15,045 nt of DNA from Deltaproteobacteria bacterium. GTDB lineage: Bacteria; Desulfobacterota; Desulfobaccia; Desulfobaccales; 0-14-0-80-60-11. The stretch covers positions 1 to 15,045 of the forward strand of contig JAMCQY010000364.1 of the NCBI GenBank assembly GCA_023381945.1, in the 5' to 3' direction. Positions 1-5,954 of this stretch are shown one piece after another. The translations under genes were made by a program, and so were the position numbers. The first letter of the stretch is position 1; every line of letters starts with the position of its first letter. Below the pieces are notes generated by a model. It saw only the letters and a program-made list of their open reading frames with translations, had not been told where the DNA came from and made no database searches.

Positions 1-1292
1 AAAAATCGAGCCGCTTTTAGCGACTCCAGGACAGACCGCTCCCCGGATAACCTTGCCAAATCCCGGCCAGCCTTGGGATGCTCAGCTTATCAGCTTAAGC
101 AACTGGTCGGCAAACAGGGCGATGACGCCAAACATGAGGTGGAGCCCAACCTTCTGAGCGCCCCGCACCATCACGTTGCCGCCGCCAAACTCCTCTTTCA
201 GGCGGCCGTTAAACCGCTCCGAGGCCGTCCGTTCTTTGTACCGGGCCGCCTCATGGGGAGCCAGGGGGATGACGTCTCGCCCCCGGCCATTTTTGTCGAT
301 GATGGGGACGTGCCCCAGGCTGCGGCTTACCTCGTAGATCGGTTTGGCGTCGTAAGCCGCATCCATCAGATCATACAGGTAATCCACCCGTTCGCTGGTC
401 AGCTTCATCAGCGGGATGGCCACCTGGCTGTCATGCACCGAAGCCGCAGTCAAGGCCACGCTGATGGGCAAGCCGCAGTCATTGACGTCGGCGTGCAGTT
501 TGTAGCCGATCCAGGTGGCCTTATGACCCTTGGAGTTCTTCTTGCGGCCCACGTCGCAGTGCGCCGGCAACTCCCCCAGGGCCTCCGCCGCCGGTTGCCG
601 GACCTGGCGCTCCAGCCGGGTTTCCGGTTTAGGTTCCCGCACCTCCCCCCGCCGCGGGCGGCCTCTTTTTCGGGGCGCCGGTTTAGCGGGCTGCGGCTGC
701 ACCACGGGTTTCTCCCGCCCCTCGATGGCGGTGGCATCCCGGCTGATATGCCCCACCAACTCCGGTTTCACCCACTCTGCCACCAAGGCCGCATGGACCT
801 TCTCCCCCAGTCCCAACCGGGCAAATTCCGCAAAGGCCCGAGAAAAGGTGGCCTCGGAGGGGATGTCGGCCAGCCTCACAAAACCGCAGAGGCGCCGGAA
901 GCCTGGGGAACCCTGCAAGGCTTCGATGGTGGCGCGGGTGTGGGCGTGGTTATACACCGCCTTGGCCACAAAGGCCCGGGCCAGGGCGGGGCGCTCCCAC
1001 GGTTTCCGGCCAAATCTCCTGGGGGGCCGACCGACAAATTTCTCGATTTGGAGCACTTCCAGGATGCTGGCTAATTGTTGCTCTTTCTCGGTTAAGGGGC
1101 GCTCGCCACATTCTTCCAGGCGAGGGAATAGATACCGTTGTAAAGTCCCCATTAACCATGATACTCTGTCTCCAAGCTTCATCGGTCCCTCCAAGGCTGT
1201 GGTGTTTTCTCGCAAACTCACCTTAGCACAGGCGCACCGATGAGGCTTATGTTTTCAATAAATCGATCCTAAAAGAGACTTTTGCAAGAGGC
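1..1292 (-). mobile_element. Insertion sequence, IS4/IS5-superfamily type, left end probably outside window
   Basis: The element is defined by the DDE transposase gene it carries. The right edge is placed near 1292 because the AT-rich stretch around 1270-1292 (agacttttgcaagaggct) looks like an IS terminus reading outward. No convincing matching inverted repeat is visible in bases 1-81, although a weak shared CTTTTAG occurs near 15-21 and on the opposite strand near 1270. The left terminus is therefore probably clipped by the window. Exact family (IS5 or IS1182 group) and target duplication cannot be settled here. Confidence 0.55.
82..1182 (-). CDS. DDE transposase (IS4/IS5 superfamily, DUF772-like N-terminus)
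   Basis: This 366-residue protein cuts and rejoins the ends of its insertion sequence. The N-terminal half has the DUF772-type pattern ending in IPSEATFSRAFAEFA (about 107-121). The catalytic half shows D149 in HISRDATAIEG, an Asp in DLMDAAYDAK (D274 most likely) and E322 in ERTASERFNGRLKEEFG, with an intact spacing. Between the first and second Asp lies a Pro/Arg-rich insert (about 158-200) with an AT-hook-like core, RKRGRPRRG. I chose ATG at 1182 because a strong GGAGGG site sits 5 nt upstream; a GTG at 1221 would add 13 residues but has no such site. The frame is uninterrupted, so the gene may be active. It is divergent from the arylsulfatase gene to its right. Confidence 0.85.
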   Translation of the reverse strand: MKLGDRVSWLMGTLQRYLFPRLEECGERPLTEKEQQLASILEVLQIEKFVGRPPRRFGRKPWERPALARAFVAKAVYNHAHTRATIEALQGSPGFRRLCGFVRLADIPSEATFSRAFAEFARLGLGEKVHAALVAEWVKPELVGHISRDATAIEGREKPVVQPQPAKPAPRKRGRPRRGEVREPKPETRLERQVRQPAAEALGELPAHCDVGRKKNSKGHKATWIGYKLHADVNDCGLPISVALTAASVHDSQVAIPLMKLTSERVDYLYDLMDAAYDAKPIYEVSRSLGHVPIIDKNGRGRDVIPLAPHEAARYKERTASERFNGRLKEEFGGGNVMVRGAQKVGLHLMFGVIALFADQLLKLIS

Positions 1293-1432
1293 TTCCTAAT
1301 TTATCAGTTTTCTGGGCCGACCATAACCTGCGGCAATTGCGGATCAGACCTGGAATTACCATTAGGTGCTGCGAAAAAACAAGTAATTGTCAGAATTTTT
1401 AGTCAACTGCCGTTCTCTAAAAGGAGGAACAG
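1223..1432. other. Intergenic leader of first arylsulfatase
   Basis: This stretch holds the presumed IS right end (to about 1292) and the 5' region of the sulfatase gene. I see an 8-bp palindrome GCAATTGC at 1333-1340 but no convincing -35/-10 pair. The last 30 bases closely resemble the leader of the second sulfatase gene at 8649-8678. The promoter may lie in 1292-1400, or transcription may start within the IS. Confidence 0.4.
1421..1427 (+). promoter_or_regulatory. Strong ribosome binding site of arylsulfatase A
   Basis: AAGGAGG lies 5 nt before the ATG at 1433 and fixes that start. The block CTAAAAGGAGG is repeated as TTAAAAGGAGG before the second arylsulfatase. Confidence 0.8.
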
Positions 1433-3211
1433 ATGCAGCGACTATCCAAAACAATCCTGGCAGTCTTGGTGGTGGTGGTACTGGCCCTAACGCTGTTGGC
1501 CGCAGTGGTCAGCCCGGCCGCGGCCCAAGAAAAGGAAAAACCCAAGAAATCAGCTGCCGGTCCGGCGGCCCAGGAAAAAGGCAAGGACAAGAAGCCCAAC
1601 ATCCTGTTCATCATGGGCGATGACATTGGCTGGATGCAGCCGAGTTGCTATCACCGGGGCTTGATGGTCGGGGAGACGCCGAACATTGACCGCCTGGCGA
1701 ACGATGGTGCGATTTTCATGGACTACGTTGCCATGCAGAGCTGCACCTCCGGGCGCAATGCCTTCGTCACCGGCATGTATCCGCTACGCACGGGCATGAT
1801 TCCGCCGCAGTTGCCCGGCAGCCCGTCGTACCTACGACCCGGCACTCCCTGCATCGCCAAGTTCCTGCTGGACCTGGGCTATGCCACCGGTCAGTTCGGC
1901 AAGAACCACCTGGGCGACCACCCGGATGCCCTGCCGACGGCTCACGGCTTCCAGGAGTTTTGGGGCTATCTGTACCACCTGGACGCCATGCAGCAGGTGA
2001 GCTTCCCGGACATCAACAAGAGCCCGACCGAGCAAGGCATCGCGCCGCCTATGAAGATGGCGCCCATTCCCGGCATCCCGGAAACCCCGGGGGCGATTTC
2101 CCCTAAAGAAGGCGTCTGCCTGGCACCGCCGCGCCCGTTGCTCTGGATGAAGTCCCCTGACGGCACGGCGAAAAACCAAACGGGCAAGGACGAAGGCCCC
2201 CTGACGTTGGAGCGGTCGAAAACCATCGACGAGGAAATCTCGGCCCACGTCATCGATTGGCTCGACCGGAACGACCCCAAGAAGACCGGCAAGCCGTTCT
2301 TCTGCTACTACAACCCGGCGCGCATGCACATCACGACCATGCTGTCGGACAAGTACCTGGCCATGCTGGGTGTGAAGGGCGGCAAGGACTGGGGCATCAA
2401 CGAAGCCGGCATGAAGCAGATGGACGACAACATCGGCTTGGTGCTCAAGAAGCTCGAGGACATGGGTGAGCTTGACAACACCATCATTGTCTTCACCACC
2501 GACAACGGCGCCGAGACGGTCACCTTCCCCGACGGCGGCATCACGCCCTTCAAGGGTCAGAAGGGCGAGGCCTGGGAAGGCGGTTACCGCGCTCCATGCG
2601 TGGTCCGCTGGCCGGGTCACATCAAGCCGGGTACGATCAAGAAGGAACTCTTTGCGGCCCTGGACTGGCTGCCGACATTGGTAGAGATTGCCGGCGGTCC
2701 CAAGGGCAACGATCTGAAGAAGCAGATCGAGGCCGGCAAGTACCCGGGCATCGTCAAGACGACGCTGGACGGCGTCAACCAACTGGCCTATCTCGAAGGC
2801 AAGTCGGAGAAATCGGCGCGCGACTACTTCTTCTACTACTCGGGCGCGACGCCGTCCGCGGTGCGTTACAAGAACTGGAAATTCTACTACACCATGTCGC
2901 AGGGCGGGGCGCCCGGCTGGCTCGAGCCCCTGGTCAGCTATCACTGGACCATGATCCAGAACATCAAGCGCGATCCCTTCGAGCAGGCCGCCGGGATATC
3001 CGGTCAAAAGACGGTGATGGGCCTTGGCGGTGCCCTGGCCGCTCCGAGCACCGCCTATCTCTACGACTGGAACATCCTCCCCATCGGCCAAATGTTGTGG
3101 GAGAAGGAGCTGATGTCGTACAAAACGTTCCCGCCGCTGCAGGCTCCCGAGACCTACAACCTGGACATGATCCTGAAGCAGGTGCAAGCGGCCGGTCACC
3201 CAAGCGACTAG
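1433..3211 (+). CDS. Secreted arylsulfatase with variant C-T-S-G-R active-site motif
   Basis: This is a 592-residue periplasmic sulfatase that should hydrolyse sulfate esters to sulfate and an alcohol or phenol. A signal peptide covers about residues 1-31 (cleavage near SPAAAQ), followed by a Lys/Ala linker. Sulfatase signatures in order are the metal-binding pair D63-D64 in IMGDDIGW, TPNIDRLA, the nucleophile region SCTSGRNAFVTG with Cys104, GKNHLGD, D357-N358 in TTDNGAE, and K374 in PFKGQKGEAWEGGYRAP. GKNHLG and the C-terminal part place it in the bacterial arylsulfatase group that usually has C-T-A-G-R. Here the third motif position is Ser rather than Pro or Ala, so formylglycine formation may differ. 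Length is normal for the family. It opens a same-strand cluster; the next gene begins 77 bp downstream after a hairpin. The natural substrate is unknown. Confidence 0.92.
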   Translation: MQRLSKTILAVLVVVVLALTLLAAVVSPAAAQEKEKPKKSAAGPAAQEKGKDKKPNILFIMGDDIGWMQPSCYHRGLMVGETPNIDRLANDGAIFMDYVAMQSCTSGRNAFVTGMYPLRTGMIPPQLPGSPSYLRPGTPCIAKFLLDLGYATGQFGKNHLGDHPDALPTAHGFQEFWGYLYHLDAMQQVSFPDINKSPTEQGIAPPMKMAPIPGIPETPGAISPKEGVCLAPPRPLLWMKSPDGTAKNQTGKDEGPLTLERSKTIDEEISAHVIDWLDRNDPKKTGKPFFCYYNPARMHITTMLSDKYLAMLGVKGGKDWGINEAGMKQMDDNIGLVLKKLEDMGELDNTIIVFTTDNGAETVTFPDGGITPFKGQKGEAWEGGYRAPCVVRWPGHIKPGTIKKELFAALDWLPTLVEIAGGPKGNDLKKQIEAGKYPGIVKTTLDGVNQLAYLEGKSEKSARDYFFYYSGATPSAVRYKNWKFYYTMSQGGAPGWLEPLVSYHWTMIQNIKRDPFEQAAGISGQKTVMGLGGALAAPSTAYLYDWNILPIGQMLWEKELMSYKTFPPLQAPETYNLDMILKQVQAAGHPSD

Positions 3212-3238
3212 CCACCTGAGGCGAGCGAGTTAGAACGC

Positions 3239-3261
3239 GGGCGCCCCGACCAGGGGCGCCC
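3239..3261 (+). terminator. GC-rich hairpin between sulfatase and phosphatase genes
   Basis: A perfect 9-bp stem (GGGCGCCCC / GGGGCGCCC) encloses the loop GACCA. No T-run follows, so it is a poor intrinsic terminator. It may attenuate transcription, act as a processing or stability element, or slow ribosomes. A similar hairpin occupies the same place in the second cassette (11363-11384). Confidence 0.5.
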
Positions 3262-3288
3262 CCATCATACCAACCAGGAGACGAGCGG

Positions 3289-4314
3289 GTGAAAAAAAGC
3301 GGTGTTTTTGGCAAGATTGTTGTCATTGGCATTATCGGAGCCTTTGCCGCTCTGGCTCTAAGCAACCCGGCCCTGGCCCAGGACCCTTTGGCCTCTTGGA
3401 ACGAGAGCCCAGCCAAGCAGGCCATCTTGAGCTTTGTCCAAAAGGTCACCGATAAATCCAACTCCGCCTACGTGCCGCCGGCGGACCGCATCGCCACCTT
3501 TGACCAGGACGGCACCTTGTGGGTGTCGCATCCTTTGTATACCCAGGCCATATTTGCCCTGGACCGGGTGCATGAATTGGCTCCCAAACATCCGGAGTGG
3601 AAGAACAAACAGCCCTTCAAAGCGGTTCTCACCAACGGCCGGGAGACCATGGCCAGGTTCACCGAGCAGGACTGGGCCAAAATCATCGGGGTCACCCATG
3701 CGGGCATGACCACCGATGCATTTCTCAAGATTGTCCAGGAATGGCTGGGCAAGGCGAAGCACCCCCGCTTCCAGCGGCCCTACACCGAACTCATTTACCA
3801 GCCCATGCTGGAAGTCATGCAATATCTCCGGGCCAACGGTTTCAAGACCTACATCGTCACTGGTGGTGGCCAGGAGTTTGTCCGCGTCTATAGTGAGAAG
3901 GTCTACGGCGTGCCGCCGGAGCAAGTGGTGGGCTCCAGCATCGCCACTAAGTATGAATACCAGGACGGCAAGCCGGTGCTGATGCGGCTGCCCAAGGTGT
4001 TTTTCATCGACGACAAGACCGGCAAGCCCATAGGGATCAATCTATTCATTGGCAAACGCCCCTTTGCTGCCTTCGGGAACTCCGGCGGCGACCGGGAGAT
4101 GCTGGAGTGGACCACCGCGGAGAAAGGCCCCCGGCTCGCGATGCTCGTCCTGCACGACGATGCCAAGCGCGAGTATGCCTACGGTCCTGCCGAGGGACTG
4201 CCGGATACCAAGGTGGGTACCTTCAGCCAGACATTATACGACGAGGCGAAGAAGCGTGGCTGGGTCGTTATCTCAATGAAGAATGATTGGAAGAAGATCT
4301 TCTCCTGGGAGTAG
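3289..4314 (+). CDS. Periplasmic HAD-family phosphatase
   Basis: This 341-residue exported hydrolase belongs to the haloacid dehalogenase superfamily and probably removes phosphate from a small organic phosphate in the periplasm. The signal peptide is residues 1-30 (ending NPALA, before QDP). HAD motif I is FDQDGTLW with nucleophile D72 and acid/base D74. Motif II is T191 in YIVTGGGQEF. The motif III Lys is in the region KVFFIDDKTGKP. Motif IV is GNSGGDREML (263-271, D268 binding Mg). The FDxDGTLW plus GNSxGD pattern fits the phosphoserine-phosphatase-like group of unknown substrate. Translation starts at GTG 3289, with AGGAG 8 nt upstream. Its signal peptide is nearly the same as that of the protein at 11415. 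It lies just after the arylsulfatase and before an outer-membrane barrel, so co-transcription is likely. Confidence 0.85.
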   Translation: MKKSGVFGKIVVIGIIGAFAALALSNPALAQDPLASWNESPAKQAILSFVQKVTDKSNSAYVPPADRIATFDQDGTLWVSHPLYTQAIFALDRVHELAPKHPEWKNKQPFKAVLTNGRETMARFTEQDWAKIIGVTHAGMTTDAFLKIVQEWLGKAKHPRFQRPYTELIYQPMLEVMQYLRANGFKTYIVTGGGQEFVRVYSEKVYGVPPEQVVGSSIATKYEYQDGKPVLMRLPKVFFIDDKTGKPIGINLFIGKRPFAAFGNSGGDREMLEWTTAEKGPRLAMLVLHDDAKREYAYGPAEGLPDTKVGTFSQTLYDEAKKRGWVVISMKNDWKKIFSWE

Positions 4315-4325
4315 GGAGGAGCGCC

Positions 4326-4400
4326 GTGAAGGGACTGAAGATCACAGCAACGCTCAGCATAGAAGAATTGCATTACCGGGAGGCGACTAGTCAGCATTAA
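4326..4400 (+). CDS. Possible small ORF, 24 codons
   Basis: A GTG codon preceded by GGGAGGAG about 5 nt upstream opens a short frame encoding VKGLKITATLSIEELHYREA and four more residues, ending at TAA. It fills the gap between the phosphatase and the barrel gene. It could be a leader peptide, the decayed start of a lost gene, or chance. There is no homology I recognise. The strong ribosome site is the only support. Confidence 0.2.
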   Translation: MKGLKITATLSIEELHYREATSQH

Positions 4401-4410
4401 GGAAGAGGGG

Positions 4411-5330
4411 ATGAAAACAAGGAGGAGTTTACTCAACCTGTTAACGGCGATGACTCTGGGCCTCCTCATAGCCGGAGGCGCCAGGGCCGGGCTGGCTGCC
4501 ATCGACCTTAAAGATGCTTCCGAAGCCACTAAGCCCGAGGACATGCAGGAAGTGGCAAGCAGCTCAACAACCCGGTCAGTTCCATCTGGAACATCACCAC
4601 CCAGAGCAACATGACCTTTCTCAAGGGCAACCTCTCCCCGTCCTACCGCGGGCAGTTCACCTTCAACTTCCAGCCGGTCTTGCCCATTCCCTTGACCAAG
4701 GACTGGAACTTGATTCCCCGGCCGGTGATCCCGTTCCTGTCCAACCCCTATATCCGGGGGGTGAATACCAGTATCGGGACGCTCGACTGGGGCCGCACCG
4801 CGGGTATGGGGGATATGGCCTTCGTTGCCTTGCTCTCTCCAAACATTCAGAAATGGATCCTGGGGGTGGGACCTACCTTCATTTTCCCCACAGCCAGCAC
4901 CCTGGACTTGGGGCAGGGCAAGTTTCAGATGGGGCCGTCAGGAGTAGCGGGTTTCCTTACGAAAAATTGGATAGGCCTCATCTTTGTCCAGAACTGGTGG
5001 TCCCTGACAGGCACCCACCAAACTCCGGTGACTAATCAAATGAACCTCCAGTACGTCCTGGTGCGCATGCTGCCGGAGGCTTGGCAAATCCAGATGACCC
5101 CCAACGTCCTGGTCAATTGGCGGGCCACCGGCGGCAACTCCCTGACTTTCCCCATCGGAATCGGGGTCGGCAGAACGTTCCGCATCCATCCGGGGCTGCC
5201 GCCCATTTCCATGGCCCTGGAGTTCCAATGGATGGCGGCGCACCCGGATGATTTCGGTCAGCGCTTCAACATCCGCTTCATCTTTAAGCCGGTGCTTCCT
5301 AACTTAGTCAAGAAACCGATCTTGGAATAA
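4411..5330 (+). pseudogene. Outer-membrane beta-barrel protein ("neuromedin U"-type family), split by a 1-nt frameshift
   Basis: The first 67-codon frame (4411-4614) gives a signal peptide (cleavage near GGARA) and the start of the mature protein. The rest (4611-5330, 239 codons) lies in another frame. Reading across the break with one extra base near 4558 gives AKQLNNPVSSIWNITTQSNM, joining smoothly to MTFLKGNLSPSYRGQFTFNFQPV. This NNPVSSIWN...NFQPVLPIPL pattern is typical of bacterial outer-membrane barrel proteins often auto-annotated as neuromedin U. The repaired product would be 306 residues. Alternating strands, a GPTFIFPTA block and FGQRFNIRFIFKPV near the C-terminus fit a barrel. A missing A in GCAAAGCAG is the simplest explanation, either a real mutation or a sequencing error. 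The fragments overlap as ATGA, but the second lacks an export signal, so reinitiation would not rescue function. Confidence 0.8.
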
Positions 5331-5410
5331 TGGACGCCGGATGGCGATGCCGGCTGCAAGAACCCAAGGCAATAACTATCAATAATTATTCAACAACCGA
5401 GGAGGGGACT

Positions 5411-5866
5411 ATGAGACCAAATTGGACACCTTTATCGGACCATGGGCGGTGGCTAAATGGAATGTTTCTGGTTGTTCTGGGCTTCTTTCTAATGGGCTGC
5501 ACCGCCGCCGGCGGCCCCCCAATTAGCCAGCAGGTGCCCCCGCCACAAACTGCCGAACAGTTGCTGTCCGCCGCCGGCTTCAAGCAAATCTACCCCACCA
5601 CCCCGGCCCAAAAAGCGCGGCTGAACAATATGCCCCAGAAGCAAATCTTCTTGATCAGCAAGGGCACAAAGGTCTACTATGTCTATGCCGACGCCAGCGG
5701 CTGCGGCTGCCTCTATCGCGGCAACCAGCAAAATTATCAGAACTTCCAAAACCTGCTGGCCCAGGCCCAGATGGCCGCCGAGCGCTACCAGGCCGCCCAG
5801 ATGGCTGCCTGGGACTGGAATACCTGGGGGCCAGGCTGGTGGGGGGAGACGGGAGAGATGGAGTGA
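5411..5866 (+). CDS. Small outer-envelope lipoprotein of unknown function
   Basis: This 151-residue protein has a hydrophobic segment (18-28) ending in the lipobox LMGC, with C30 as the probable lipidated Cys. The following GGPP and PPPQ residues form a flexible tether. The mature part contains LLSAAGFKQI, KGTKVYYVYADASGCGCLYR with a Cys-Gly-Cys pair, a Gln/Ala-rich helix (about 105-135) and a Trp-rich tail WDWNTWGPGWWGE. I recognise the KxYYVYAD-GCGCLY pattern from uncharacterised proteobacterial lipoproteins but know no function. ATG 5411 is chosen because AGGAGG lies 5 nt upstream; a frame extending back to 5330 overlaps the barrel stop and has no such site. It lies between the barrel and the cytochrome gene. 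Confidence 0.75.
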   Translation: MRPNWTPLSDHGRWLNGMFLVVLGFFLMGCTAAGGPPISQQVPPPQTAEQLLSAAGFKQIYPTTPAQKARLNNMPQKQIFLISKGTKVYYVYADASGCGCLYRGNQQNYQNFQNLLAQAQMAAERYQAAQMAAWDWNTWGPGWWGETGEME

Positions 5867-5954
5867 TTCGGCGGGCTCTCTGAGGAGATTGCCGGGGTTA
5901 TTCAGGCCAGAGGCTCAAATTTGCCTTCGGTAGAAGTGCTGCGGGGTTGGTCTT

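Noticed and set aside
73..1074. Long plus-strand frame (333 aa) opposite the transposase
   Set aside because: It is the antisense of a clear DDE transposase, has no ribosome site and is rich in Pro, Arg and Gly as expected for a GC-rich shadow frame.
1832..3199. 455-aa minus-strand frame opposite the first arylsulfatase
   Set aside because: Composition is Leu, Arg, Val and His rich with no domain pattern. The plus strand has complete sulfatase motifs.
5330..5410. Upstream extension of the lipoprotein gene overlapping the barrel stop
   Set aside because: ATG 5411 has AGGAGG at good spacing and gives a normal lipoprotein signal. The extension would bury it.
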